NCBI GenBank assembly: GCA_021798275.1
Contig: JAJZMK010000141.1
Span: forward strand, 1 to 50,281
Reading direction: 5' to 3'
DNA length: 50,281 bases
Source: Actinomycetes bacterium
GTDB taxonomy: Bacteria; Actinomycetota; Acidimicrobiia; Acidimicrobiales; Bog-793
This document shows, one piece after another, positions 7,898 through 17,286 of the stretch; positions within the stretch are counted from its first letter, which is position 1; each line of letters begins with the position of its first letter. Below the pieces are notes generated by a model. It had not been told where the DNA came from. It searched no databases and saw only the letters and a program-made list of their open reading frames with translations. Made by a program: the position numbers and the translations under genes.

Positions 7898-9403
7898 TTG
7901 TCGAAAGGCGATCGCGAAAATGATCTTGAATTGAACCCATTTTCCTCACCAGACGGTGAAAATGAGACGGATGTAGACGAATTTCTTCCGAATACGGAAG
8001 AAGCTGACGATTATGTGGATGTAAGCGAAGAAGATGATCCAGATGAGGACGAGACCGATTTACTTTATGCCGCTTTAGACATCGAATCGGAAACCGACGA
8101 GGGTGACCAGGAATTAGACTTTTCTTCGGCCACATCTCCGGTCGAGCTTTTAATTGAGCAAGGTGCCGTTCTTCGTTTGCCGGAAGACGCTGCTTTGGAT
8201 GCTCTCGATCCCGATGAATCCGAAGCAAGTTTCGGTGAAGACGAAACGATGATTATTAACCTGGGTCCTCAGCACCCTTCCACACACGGAGTTCTTCGTG
8301 TCATGCTTGAATTAGAGGGTGAAACCGTCCTCAGGTCAAAACCGGTTATCGGCTACCTCCACACCGGCATGGAAAAGACCGCCGAGGAATTGACATACGT
8401 ACAGGGAGCTACCAATGTCACAAGGATGGATTACCTCTCTCCTTTGAATAACGAACTTGTCTGGTCTTTGGCCGTGGAAAGTCTTTTAGATGTGGAAATG
8501 CCTCCGCGGGCTACTTGGATCAGAATGCTGATGTCGGAGTTAAACCGCATATCTTCCCATGTAATGTGGGCAGCCACCAACGGGATGGATCTGGCCTCTA
8601 CCACCATGATGATTTTTGGTTTCAGGGAAAGAGAAATGGTACTGTCCTTCTTTGAAAAAACCACCGGACTTAGAATGAATCATAACTACATCAGACCCGG
8701 TGGGGTTGCCGCTGATTTGCCGGACGGTTGGGAAGACGACGTCGAGGTGATCATAGATACCATTTCTTCCAGGCTCGACGACTATGACGAGCTACTGACG
8801 GGCCAGCCCATATTTCGTCAGCGTACGGAAGGAGTCGGCGTGATGAGCGCCGATCTGGCGTTGGCTCTTTCGGCCACCGGACCAGTTTTGAGAGCGGCCG
8901 GCGTTCCCTGGGATCTCCGCAAAGACATGCCTTACCTCGCTTATGAGGACGTGGATTTTGACGTGGTTGTCGGAACGGTCGGCGATACTTTTGATCGCTA
9001 TGCCGTCAGGTTAAACGAAATAAGGGAATCCATCAAGATAGTCAGACAAATCTTGGAAAAAATGCCATCAGGTGACTATAGGGTGCAGGATGCCAAAATT
9101 ACCCCTCCGCCCAGACAGCGTATAGATCAATCTATGGAAGCCCTGATACATCACTTTAAACTTTTCACGAGAGGGTTTGAGACACTTGTAGGTGAGAGCT
9201 ACGTCGCCATAGAGTCCCCCCGCGGCGAGCTCGGTTGTTACCTGGTTTCCGACGGTTCCAATAAGCCTTACAGAATGCATATCAGGGGACCGAGTTTTGT
9301 AAATCTGCAAAGCGTACCCGCTCTTTTGCGCGGAAGCCTGCTGGCAGATACCATAGCAATTCTATCCTCCGTGGATCCCGTGCTGGGCGAAGTTGATAGG
9401 TGA
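7898..9403 (+). CDS. nuoD: NADH-quinone oxidoreductase subunit D with long acidic N-terminal extension
   Basis: The 49-kDa subunit, which forms the quinone-binding cavity with NuoB. The conserved fold starts near residue 117 with MIINLGPQHPSTHGVLRVML and continues through GYLHTGMEKTAEELTY, NYIRPGGVAADLP and a C-terminal GSLLADTIAILSSVDPVLGEVDR, ending normally. Ahead of it lies an extension of about 116 residues that contains roughly 44 Asp/Glu and only three Lys/Arg. The TTG start is supported by AAGGAG at 7884-7889 with 8-base spacing, so the extension appears to be translated. An internal ATG at 8249 (residue 118) would give a standard-length protein and is the alternative start. It overlaps nuoE by 4 bases. 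Confidence 0.95.
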   Translation: MSKGDRENDLELNPFSSPDGENETDVDEFLPNTEEADDYVDVSEEDDPDEDETDLLYAALDIESETDEGDQELDFSSATSPVELLIEQGAVLRLPEDAALDALDPDESEASFGEDETMIINLGPQHPSTHGVLRVMLELEGETVLRSKPVIGYLHTGMEKTAEELTYVQGATNVTRMDYLSPLNNELVWSLAVESLLDVEMPPRATWIRMLMSELNRISSHVMWAATNGMDLASTTMMIFGFREREMVLSFFEKTTGLRMNHNYIRPGGVAADLPDGWEDDVEVIIDTISSRLDDYDELLTGQPIFRQRTEGVGVMSADLALALSATGPVLRAAGVPWDLRKDMPYLAYEDVDFDVVVGTVGDTFDRYAVRLNEIRESIKIVRQILEKMPSGDYRVQDAKITPPPRQRIDQSMEALIHHFKLFTRGFETLVGESYVAIESPRGELGCYLVSDGSNKPYRMHIRGPSFVNLQSVPALLRGSLLADTIAILSSVDPVLGEVDR

Positions 9404-10074
9404 CGGTGCGTTCAAATATGACTGAAAAAGATAATTATTTAGCTAAAATCCTCGAGAGGAAACAGCCGAGTGATGATGGGGGATTCTCAGAAGAAGGCTT
9501 AGAAAGAGCCAAGGCTCTTATTTCGTTATACCCAAAAAAGCGTTCCGCCCTGATACCCCTGTGTCATCTGGCTCAAGGCGAGCACGGCTGGCTTACGGAA
9601 CGCTCCATGGAAGAGATAGCCGAGCTTCTCGAGATTTCCGTCGCAGAAGTGAGCGGAACGGCAAGTTTCTACGACATGCTCCATCTTGAGCCGGTGGGAA
9701 ACTATGTTATTTCTGTCTGTACCAACATAGCCTGTATGTTGGGCGGTGCTTATGAACTCCTCGAGAGCATAGAAGAGCGACTGGGAATAAGCGTGGGACA
9801 GACGACTTTGGATATGCAATTTACTTTGGAAGAAGCTGAATGTCTGGGGGCATGCGATACCGCACCTTGTCTACAGGTTAACAGCAGATTTTTTGGCAAC
9901 CTGGACGCAGTCGCCTTTGACAAACTGGTAACGGATCTGGCTTCCGGGGCTCTTGCCGGCGTCGTCCCTCCTCACGGAGTACTTTCCAGGGTGCAGAGAG
10001 TCTTTTCCCTTATGTCCGGCGAACAGGGAGAGGCTGCCGCTTCGAATACCGATGAGACATTGGGGCAAAAATAA
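9400..10074 (+). CDS. nuoE: NADH-quinone oxidoreductase subunit E (24 kDa)
   Basis: The thioredoxin-like subunit that carries [2Fe-2S] cluster N1a beside the FMN site. The four ligands are visible in SVCTNIACMLGG (C-x4-C) and EAECLGACDTAPC (C-x3-C is the cluster pair). The helical N-terminus (ALIPLCHLAQGEHGWLT) is typical. The GTG start overlaps the nuoD stop by 4 bases. The C-terminal about 40 residues are low in conservation. Confidence 0.95.
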   Translation: MTVRSNMTEKDNYLAKILERKQPSDDGGFSEEGLERAKALISLYPKKRSALIPLCHLAQGEHGWLTERSMEEIAELLEISVAEVSGTASFYDMLHLEPVGNYVISVCTNIACMLGGAYELLESIEERLGISVGQTTLDMQFTLEEAECLGACDTAPCLQVNSRFFGNLDAVAFDKLVTDLASGALAGVVPPHGVLSRVQRVFSLMSGEQGEAAASNTDETLGQK

Positions 10075-10075
10075 T

Positions 10076-11407
10076 ATGTTTAATCCGACGGATCCTATAG
10101 TTACAAAAAGAATGTCTTTTGAAGACTCTTATACTTTGAGTAGATTTCTGGCAACCGGTGGCTATGAAGGTCTGAAAAAAGCACTCTCGATGTCAAGAGA
10201 GCAAGTACAAGAAGAGGTCATGAAAGCCAGCCTGTTAGGTCGTGGGGGAGCGGGATTCCCGGCCGGACGCAAATGGTCCATGCTGAGAAAAGCTCCGACT
10301 TCTTATCTCGTTGTCAACGGTGACGAGAGCGAACCGGCTACCTTTAAAGATCATCTGCTGATAGAAAAGGATCCGCACCAACTTATCGAAGGAACCATCA
10401 TCGCCGCTTATGCTCTCGGTGTCACACAAGCTTTTATCTTCGTCAGAGGAGAATTTGCCCTGGGTTTTGAGAGATTGACTGCAGCTTGTAACGAAGCTTA
10501 CGCTCACAACGCGGTGGGGAAAAATATATTTGGTTCCGATTTTTCTGTCGACTTGGTCATACATCCAGGCGCCGGAGCCTATATATGCGGGGAAGAGACT
10601 TCTCTGATCGAGTCTCTGGAGGGCAAGCGTGGCTACCCGAGAATCAAGCCTCCGTATTTCCCGGCTGTCATGGGTCTTTATAATGAACCTACCGTCGTCA
10701 ACAACGTGGAGACAATGTCAAACCTGCCTTGGATCCTGCAGCACGGAGGCGACGCTTTTGCCGCTTTAGGGCAGGGTTCATCCACCGGAACCAGGCTGTT
10801 CGCTCTTTCCGGGCGGGTAAAGCGTCCGGGTTGGTATGAGTTGGAAATGTCAAAAACGACATTCAGGGATTTAATCTACGACAAAAACCTAGGTCAAGGG
10901 ATCATAGGTGATAAAAAAATAAAGGCTTTTATACCCGGCGGAGTTTCCGCTCCCTGGTTTTTTGAAGAGCACCTGGATATGGGTCTCGATCAAGACGCGG
11001 TGGCCAAGGCCGGCTCCATGCTCGGCTCCGGCTCCGTAGTGGTCATGGATGAAACGACATGTGTTGTGCGGGCATCTTGGCGGATCACAAAATTTTTCCA
11101 CAGGGAGTCATGCGGTCAATGTACTCCATGTAGGGAGGGATCCGGATGGCTGGAAAAGATTTTGCGAAGGATCGAAGAAGGTTCGGGGAGAATCGAAGAC
11201 CTGGATCTTTTGATGGATGTCTGCGATTCCATAGCACCGGGTGTCAGCTGGCCCCCCCAGCAGACGACCATTTGCGTATTGGGACCTTCCATTCCAAGTT
11301 CCATAGCGTCAGCGATCAGAAATTGCAGGGATGAATTTTTAGAACATATCAAATTAGGGCATTGTCCGTTTGAAAAAGATCATATTTTGGCCGGAGCTCA
11401 CTCATGA
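10076..11407 (+). CDS. nuoF: NADH-quinone oxidoreductase subunit F (NADH/FMN subunit)
   Basis: The 51-kDa subunit that binds NADH, FMN and [4Fe-4S] cluster N3 and starts electron entry. The glycine-rich FMN/NADH loop is GRGGAGFPAGRKW, followed by NGDESEPATFKDHLL and GAYICGEETSLIESLEG. The N3 ligands appear in ESCGQCTPCREGSGW plus a later Cys in QQTTICVLG. The open frame extends upstream to 9953 inside nuoE, but ATG at 10076, two bases after the nuoE stop, gives the normal 443 residues and is chosen. The stop overlaps nuoG by 4 bases. Confidence 0.96.
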   Translation: MFNPTDPIVTKRMSFEDSYTLSRFLATGGYEGLKKALSMSREQVQEEVMKASLLGRGGAGFPAGRKWSMLRKAPTSYLVVNGDESEPATFKDHLLIEKDPHQLIEGTIIAAYALGVTQAFIFVRGEFALGFERLTAACNEAYAHNAVGKNIFGSDFSVDLVIHPGAGAYICGEETSLIESLEGKRGYPRIKPPYFPAVMGLYNEPTVVNNVETMSNLPWILQHGGDAFAALGQGSSTGTRLFALSGRVKRPGWYELEMSKTTFRDLIYDKNLGQGIIGDKKIKAFIPGGVSAPWFFEEHLDMGLDQDAVAKAGSMLGSGSVVVMDETTCVVRASWRITKFFHRESCGQCTPCREGSGWLEKILRRIEEGSGRIEDLDLLMDVCDSIAPGVSWPPQQTTICVLGPSIPSSIASAIRNCRDEFLEHIKLGHCPFEKDHILAGAHS

Positions 11408-14259
11408 CAGATACCGTTAAAAACGATTCACACGACATCGCCGGTGCCGAAGCGCAACCCGACAGCGATACAGTCAGCTTGATTATAGACGGCAGGCAGG
11501 TAACGGCACATAAAGACGAGCTGTTGATTGAAGCCGCTGAGAGACACGGGATTTTTATACCCAGGTTCTGTTACCACCCGCACATGGATCCGGTGGGGAT
11601 GTGCAGGATGTGTCTGGTGGAGGTTTCCAGTCCCAGAGGTTTCAGTCTGCAGCCCTCCTGTTATTTGAAAGTTCAGGAGAATATGGAAGTAAAGACCTCT
11701 TCTGAAAAAGCCAAGAGGGCTCAAGAGGGCGTATTGGAGTTGCTTCTTATCAATCACCCACTTGATTGTCCCGTCTGCGACAAGGGTGGTGAGTGTCCTC
11801 TGCAAGATCAGGATATGTCACACGGCCCGGGGGAGTCGCGCTTTATAGAAGAGAAGAGACATTTTGACAAACCGGTTGAAATCGGGCCTCTAACGTACCT
11901 GGACAGGGAGAGATGTATACAGTGTGCCCGCTGTACGAGGTTTGCCGCGGAAATAGCAGGCGATCCGCAAATCGATTTTGCCGGACGCGGTGATCAGACG
12001 ATAGTGGCCACTTCTCCGACTCAACCGTTTGACTCTTATTTCAGCGGTAACACTGTTCAGATATGTCCGGTCGGAGCTTTGACATCCAAAGCTTATCGTT
12101 TTAAATCACGCCCTTGGGATCTGGAACAGGCAGAGACGACATGTATGTTATGCTCGGTTGGCTGCCGTCAAGCCGCTCAGTCATCGGCCGGTGCTTTGGT
12201 TCGCTATCTGGGGATAGACGACGTCAACGTCAACCAAAGTTGGCTGTGTGATAAAGGCCGCTATAGCTTTGAGGCTTTGCAAAACGGTCGCATCCTTGCG
12301 CCTCTTGCCAGGCACCAAGGCCGGTTGGAGCCGGTGCGATGGGCCGACGCCTTGGCCGATGTCACCGCCGGAATACGTTCGGCGCTATCTAAAGGCGGCA
12401 ACGACCAAATAGCTGTTATCGGTGGTTCCAAATTTGTCAACGAAGACGCTTATCTATGGGCTAGGCTGGCAAAAGGCGTGCTTGGTAGTGAGCTGGTAGA
12501 CGCTTCGATGGGAGATGACTTTAATGCCGAGTTGGCTCTCGCTCTACCTAGGGCCACCATCAATGAAACCGTCAACGCCAAAACCGTCGTTTTGGTATCG
12601 GCTGACCCGAAAGAAGAACTACCGGTTTTATATCTCAGACTGTATCCACAGTTGGCAAAAGGGAAAATTAATTTAATAGAAATCACCCCGACGAGAACCT
12701 CCCTTTCTTCCTTGGCCAAAGCCCGCATAGACGTCAGGCCAGGGGAACTCTTTTCGGTTATAGATGACCTCCTCGATACTACAAAAGATACAGCCGGTAC
12801 AATCAAGGACGCTTTGCAGCTGCAAAATGTGCGTGAAATGTTGACCTTATCCGACACAGGGTCGCAAGAAGACCGAGGACAAGGTGTGGTATTTGTCATT
12901 GGCAGAAGCAATTTGGCTGAATCCCCTGTTTATTTGGAAGAGTCGGTAAAGTTGATCGCCGCTAAAATGGCGAAAGCTAAATTTTTGCCGGCTCTCAGGC
13001 GAGGTAATATTTTCGGTGCTTTGGATATGGGGCTTGCTCCAAATCTTTTGCCGGGTAGAGTCAATAAAGACTACGGAGATATCGTCAGGAGAAAATGGGG
13101 AACATTGCCGGAGGCAAATTCCCACGGAACGACGGAAATCTTATCCAGATGCGCAAAAGGTGAGGTCTCCGTACTGATTTTATTGGCATCTGATCCGCTG
13201 TCTGATTTTTTTGATCAAAGTCTGGTTGAAAAAGCTTTTGAAAACACCCCTTTCATAGTGGCTTTGGCCAGTCATGAAGACCCCTCGGCTATGAGGGCCG
13301 ACGTAGTTCTCCCGATCTGTCATCTGGGGGAGATGAACGGCACGGTTACCAACATAGAGGGCAGAGTTTCCACGGTGAACCAGAAAGTGATGCCCCCGGC
13401 CCTTGCCAGGCAACCTTGGATTATAGCCTCAGACATAGCCAGGCTTTTAGACGAACCGTTTGGGCTTTCCTCCCTTGAAGAAATATCTTCGGAAATATCA
13501 GAGATCGCTTTGGCTTATAAAGGGGTATCTCTTTCGTCTCTCAGGGCTTCTTCGAGGCGTGACGGAGTCGTAGTGCCCCTAGGTGTCACAGGTGTATCCA
13601 TTAAAGGCTCTAAAAGAACGACGGCACTTCTTGACCCGATAGCGACGCCGGGAATAGCCTCGGCGGAAGAGCAGGGCGCACCTATGAAATCCGGCTATAT
13701 CCCGGAAAGCTTTATAACTGCCGGCGAGACCGATGAGGCGGGCCGCACTTCTTTGAAGGAGAGAAGCCTGGTTTCTATAGACACCCTTACTTTGAAGGGT
13801 AAGCAGGATATGGGGCTTGGAGTGATGCCGGAACCAAAATCCGATAAACACACTTTGAGACTGGTCCTGAAGAGAGACCTCTACGACATGAGTACAACGG
13901 TCCTAAATTCTCCGACCATGACGCCTCTCGTAGACGAGCAAGAAATTTCACTTTCCAAGGCTGACGCGGAGCGCTTTAGTCTTACGGAAGGATCTTTGGC
14001 CAAAATAGCCGCCAATGATCAACAGATAGTTGCCAAAGTTAAAATAGACTCTTTGCTAAGAGCCGGTGTGGCGGTTTTGAAGGCAAATAAGGAGATTGTT
14101 GGTAGCTATGATGCTGCTTTGACGAAAAGTGAAGATGACAAAGCTACAGAAGATAGCGGTGATCAGATCACGACAAGAGCGGAATTATTGATAGACGCGT
14201 TCGGCCTTGTTACGGAAGTAAGTATCGAGCCCCATGATAGTGCAAAGGAGTCAAGATAA
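11404..14259 (+). CDS. nuoG: NADH-quinone oxidoreductase subunit G
   Basis: The 75-kDa subunit (951 residues) that passes electrons from NuoF toward NuoI. The N-terminal [2Fe-2S] domain has CYHPHMDPVGMCRMC, followed by the N4/N5 region (HPLDCPVCDKGGECPLQDQD and CIQCARCTRF with a later ICPVGAL), then CMLCSVGC, the start of the molybdopterin-oxidoreductase-like domain and a candidate N7-type ligand set. The C-terminal part resembles a molybdopterin enzyme without the cofactor. ATG overlaps the nuoF stop (ATGA) and the gene ends one base into nuoH. Confidence 0.95.
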   Translation: MTDTVKNDSHDIAGAEAQPDSDTVSLIIDGRQVTAHKDELLIEAAERHGIFIPRFCYHPHMDPVGMCRMCLVEVSSPRGFSLQPSCYLKVQENMEVKTSSEKAKRAQEGVLELLLINHPLDCPVCDKGGECPLQDQDMSHGPGESRFIEEKRHFDKPVEIGPLTYLDRERCIQCARCTRFAAEIAGDPQIDFAGRGDQTIVATSPTQPFDSYFSGNTVQICPVGALTSKAYRFKSRPWDLEQAETTCMLCSVGCRQAAQSSAGALVRYLGIDDVNVNQSWLCDKGRYSFEALQNGRILAPLARHQGRLEPVRWADALADVTAGIRSALSKGGNDQIAVIGGSKFVNEDAYLWARLAKGVLGSELVDASMGDDFNAELALALPRATINETVNAKTVVLVSADPKEELPVLYLRLYPQLAKGKINLIEITPTRTSLSSLAKARIDVRPGELFSVIDDLLDTTKDTAGTIKDALQLQNVREMLTLSDTGSQEDRGQGVVFVIGRSNLAESPVYLEESVKLIAAKMAKAKFLPALRRGNIFGALDMGLAPNLLPGRVNKDYGDIVRRKWGTLPEANSHGTTEILSRCAKGEVSVLILLASDPLSDFFDQSLVEKAFENTPFIVALASHEDPSAMRADVVLPICHLGEMNGTVTNIEGRVSTVNQKVMPPALARQPWIIASDIARLLDEPFGLSSLEEISSEISEIALAYKGVSLSSLRASSRRDGVVVPLGVTGVSIKGSKRTTALLDPIATPGIASAEEQGAPMKSGYIPESFITAGETDEAGRTSLKERSLVSIDTLTLKGKQDMGLGVMPEPKSDKHTLRLVLKRDLYDMSTTVLNSPTMTPLVDEQEISLSKADAERFSLTEGSLAKIAANDQQIVAKVKIDSLLRAGVAVLKANKEIVGSYDAALTKSEDDKATEDSGDQITTRAELLIDAFGLVTEVSIEPHDSAKESR

Positions 14260-15515
14260 TGCCTGTATTAGGTGTAGCCGATTTGGGTGATCCGCTTTTT
14301 GCACACGGTTTTGGTCTGGCTGTCTTTGTTGTGATCTTGGTGAAAGTTCTGGTAGCTTTTGCCGCCCTTTTGGTCTCGGTGATGCTGATGATCTGGTTTG
14401 AACGAAAAGTCATATCGGACATGCAGAACCGTATCGGACCGAACAGAGCGGGACCTTTTGGCTTACTGCAGACTTTGGCGGACGGAACAAAATTGTTTTT
14501 CAAAGAAGATCTCCTTCCCACAAGGGCGGATAAATTTGTTTTTAGGCTGGCTCCACTATTGGCACTTGTTCCGGCATTCTTGATGTTCGCCATAGTGCCG
14601 GTCGGCGGGGTCGTCACAATAGCTAATCACGTTGTGGAATTGCAGGTAGCCGATCCGCCGATCGGAATTTTATTCATGCTACTCGTTTCCTCGATAGGCG
14701 TATACGGTACCATGTTGGCCGGTTGGGCTTCGGGATCAAAGTATCCCCTGCTGGGATCGATAAGGGCTTCGGCCCAGATGATCTCTTATGAGGCGGCGAT
14801 GGGTCTTTCCGTCATAGTGATTATCCTGCAATCACATGCCTTGTCGACACGGGCCATCGTAGAGAGTCAGGCCACCCATTTTTGGCAATGGAATGTCTTG
14901 AGGCTCGGTATAGTTCCCTTTATTATATTTTTCATAGCGTCAACGGCGGAGCTTAACAGACCTCCATTCGACTTGGCCGAAGGTGAATCGGAACTCGGAG
15001 GAGGATTCCATACCGAGTATTCATCTATCCGCTTCGCACTGTTTTTCCTGGCTGAATTTATGAATACCATCACCATGTCAGCCATTGTCGTTACTCTCTT
15101 TTTCGGAGGTCCGGACGGTCCCGGTTTCCATTTCGTGCCCTGGCTGTGGCCCATACTTTGGTTCCTGGGTAAAACAGCGGTCTTCTGCTATATCCAAGTG
15201 TGGATTAGGGCCTCATTGCCCAGAATGCGTTATGACCAACTGATGAATTTAGGTTGGAAACAACTGATACCGTTGTCTCTGGCCTGGCTTTTAATTGTGG
15301 CTGCAATGATGTACAGCGTAGCCTGGGGATTTGGGGTCATAGCCGGTTCCGTCGTGGCTTTTATACTGATCCATCAATCCGTTAAGGTATCGGCATATCG
15401 GCGTAGGGAAGCAGAAAAGTTGCTTCCAAGGGGGAGGGTGACGGCTATTTCCGGTGCCGGAGATACTTTGTATCGCCAAAATCAAGCTGTTGCCCCCCAA
15501 GAGACGAAGGGTTGA
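14259..15515 (+). CDS. nuoH: NADH-quinone oxidoreductase subunit H
   Basis: The membrane subunit that forms the roof of the quinone tunnel and links redox to proton transfer. It has about eight hydrophobic helices in 418 residues. Conserved motifs are WFERKVISDMQNRIGPNRAG, LADGTKLFFKED, GSIRASAQMISYEAAMGL and the acidic loop ELNRPPFDLAEGESELGGGF with HTEYSSI. The hydrophilic last 40 residues are extra. Stop-start overlap (TAATG) couples it to nuoG and 3 bases separate it from nuoI. Confidence 0.96.
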   Translation: MPVLGVADLGDPLFAHGFGLAVFVVILVKVLVAFAALLVSVMLMIWFERKVISDMQNRIGPNRAGPFGLLQTLADGTKLFFKEDLLPTRADKFVFRLAPLLALVPAFLMFAIVPVGGVVTIANHVVELQVADPPIGILFMLLVSSIGVYGTMLAGWASGSKYPLLGSIRASAQMISYEAAMGLSVIVIILQSHALSTRAIVESQATHFWQWNVLRLGIVPFIIFFIASTAELNRPPFDLAEGESELGGGFHTEYSSIRFALFFLAEFMNTITMSAIVVTLFFGGPDGPGFHFVPWLWPILWFLGKTAVFCYIQVWIRASLPRMRYDQLMNLGWKQLIPLSLAWLLIVAAMMYSVAWGFGVIAGSVVAFILIHQSVKVSAYRRREAEKLLPRGRVTAISGAGDTLYRQNQAVAPQETKG

Positions 15516-15518
15516 TCC

Positions 15519-16211
15519 ATGGGCGTATCTGACGCAGTTCATTTTTTCGGAGGCTTCAAACAAACCATAAAGCAGGTTTTGGAACCGAGGGTCACAACTC
15601 AGTACCCCAAAGAGAAAGCTCCTAAACCGCCGCGTTTGCACGGAAGGCATGTTCTTAACCGCTATGAAGACGGACTGGAGAAATGTATCGGCTGTGAACT
15701 TTGCGCAGCCGTGTGTCCGGCCGATTGTATTTATGTACGCGGTGCCGATAACGACATAGAGGACCCCACGTCTCCCGGGGAACGCTATGGGTATGTCTAT
15801 GAAATAAATTATTTGCGTTGTATCCACTGTGATCTTTGTGTGGAAGCCTGCCCAACGGAGGCCATTACCGAAACCAAAATGTTTGAATTTTCCTTTACCT
15901 CGCGCGCTGACGCCATTTATACCAAAACCGAATTGGTGGTGGATGACGACGGAAATCCGCAGAAAATGCCATGGGAAGACTGGCGAGAAGGCGACGAATT
16001 GCATACTTCCGGATGGATGCGCGCCACTTCGCCGTCCGGAGACGCCGAGACGGAAGGGAAAGTGCAGTGGTCTGCTGAATTGGGATACGGATTTCGCCAT
16101 CCGGAGGCAGGCCAAACGGAAAACAGAAATGACGCTTTGACAGGTAACATTTCCGTGAGGGAAGTGGAAAAGAACAAAGTGTCGGTCAAACTTGGTGGAA
16201 AGGTGCGTTGA
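15519..16211 (+). CDS. nuoI: NADH-quinone oxidoreductase subunit I (2x[4Fe-4S])
   Basis: The ferredoxin-like TYKY subunit that holds clusters N6a and N6b. Two ligand sets are visible, [18 protein letters not shown] and [16 protein letters not shown], about 40 residues apart. At 230 residues it is longer than average; the added part is a charged C-terminal tail of about 70 residues after [16 protein letters not shown]. It precedes nuoJ with the stop overlapping the nuoJ ATG by one base. Confidence 0.96.
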   Translation: MGVSDAVHFFGGFKQTIKQVLEPRVTTQYPKEKAPKPPRLHGRHVLNRYEDGLEKCIGCELCAAVCPADCIYVRGADNDIEDPTSPGERYGYVYEINYLRCIHCDLCVEACPTEAITETKMFEFSFTSRADAIYTKTELVVDDDGNPQKMPWEDWREGDELHTSGWMRATSPSGDAETEGKVQWSAELGYGFRHPEAGQTENRNDALTGNISVREVEKNKVSVKLGGKVR

Positions 16212-16975
16212 TGCCGACAGCTCTATTGGCGGCGGTAACCGTTGCCACTCATCCGACCATCCCAGATATAGCTACCTTCGTAGTCGCCGCTTTGATTGTA
16301 GTCGGCGGTGCGGTCGGCGTTATTTTCAATAGAAATCCCGTACACGCAGCTCTGATGCTGGTGGCCACGCTGTTTGGTGTGGCGGTTCTCTTCGTGGAGC
16401 AGAATGCTCAATTCCTGGCCGCCGTACAGGTGATTGTCTATACGGGAGCAATTGTTGTCTTGATCTTGTTCGTAATCATGCTCCTTGGTGTGGATAAAGA
16501 AGAAGTGGTAATAAGCGATACGTTCAAAGGTCAACAGTTCTACGCGGTTTTCATGGGTCTTTTGATACTGGCAGAGGTGCTTTTGTTCGCCAAGAGTAAT
16601 TCTTGGGTTACCGGTGCCAAATCAACCACCAAAGCCCTGTCTAAAAATACATCCAACGTTACCCAATTGGGGCAGTCTTTGTTCACTACTTATCTCGTTC
16701 CTTTTGAAGCGACCTCCGCTCTACTGATAGTGGCCATTATTGGGGCCGTCGTCTTGGCTAGGCGCCCGAGAAAAAAAGGATTGTCCGGACCAAGCGATAG
16801 TGAAATAAGCATCTTTTCTACTGACGGGACAGATGACGGGGTTCTCGGGGGTTCAGGCCAAGTATTTACCGACCAGGCACAAACGACGGAAGAAGCAACC
16901 GGTCTTGATGACGCTGGTGTAAACGATGGAGAGACAAAAAAAGATGAGGAAGAGAAATTGGAGGTAGGTCAATGA
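16211..16975 (+). CDS. nuoJ: NADH-quinone oxidoreductase subunit J
   Basis: A five-helix membrane-arm subunit; its TM3 contains the pi-bulge region of complex I (YTGAIVVLILFVIMLLG is visible at about residues 77-93). The membrane part ends near residue 180 at VARR-like basic residues, after which about 70 polar, acidic residues (rich in Asp, Glu, Gly, Thr) follow that standard NuoJ proteins lack. The frame opens at TTG 16208, but ATG at 16211 overlapping the nuoI stop is preferred. Confidence 0.94.
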   Translation: MPTALLAAVTVATHPTIPDIATFVVAALIVVGGAVGVIFNRNPVHAALMLVATLFGVAVLFVEQNAQFLAAVQVIVYTGAIVVLILFVIMLLGVDKEEVVISDTFKGQQFYAVFMGLLILAEVLLFAKSNSWVTGAKSTTKALSKNTSNVTQLGQSLFTTYLVPFEATSALLIVAIIGAVVLARRPRKKGLSGPSDSEISIFSTDGTDDGVLGGSGQVFTDQAQTTEEATGLDDAGVNDGETKKDEEEKLEVGQ

Positions 16976-17277
16976 GTATAGCGCCGGCTTGGTATCTAAC
17001 CTTGGCCGCCATCTTGTTTAGTCTGGGTGTTATAGGACTTCTTGTGAGGCGTAACGTCTTGGTGATGTTGATGTGTGTGGAGCTGATGCTCAACGCGGCG
17101 AATTTGACTTTTGTCACTTATTCCAGGGCATTAAACGACATATCCGGGCAGATAGCCGTATTTTTTGTACTGGTCGTAGCGGCGGCGGAAGTCGTGGTCG
17201 GACTTGGCATCATAGTGGCGATTTTCAGGAGAAAAGCAGGGGCTACCGCAGACGATATCCACCTGCTGAAAGGTTAG
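16972..17277 (+). CDS. nuoK: NADH-quinone oxidoreductase subunit K
   Basis: A 101-residue, three-helix membrane subunit homologous to MrpC. The conserved membrane glutamates are in LMCVELMLNAANL (TM2) and in the TM3 stretch VVAAAEVVVGLGIIVAIFRR. Length and ending (DDIHLLKG) are standard. It overlaps nuoJ by 4 bases (ATGA) and precedes nuoL by 9 bases. Confidence 0.96.
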   Translation: MSIAPAWYLTLAAILFSLGVIGLLVRRNVLVMLMCVELMLNAANLTFVTYSRALNDISGQIAVFFVLVVAAAEVVVGLGIIVAIFRRKAGATADDIHLLKG

Positions 17278-17286
17278 GAAAGGTAT

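Noticed and set aside
9953-10075. Upstream extension of the nuoF frame inside nuoE
   Set aside because: It only exists because the frame is open; ATG at 10076 gives the family length and follows the nuoE stop directly.
14210-16189. Long minus-strand ORFs opposite nuoH and nuoI (for example 15291-16115)
   Set aside because: They mirror well-conserved nuo genes and encode low-quality, Ser/Pro/His-rich products; shadows of the real frame.
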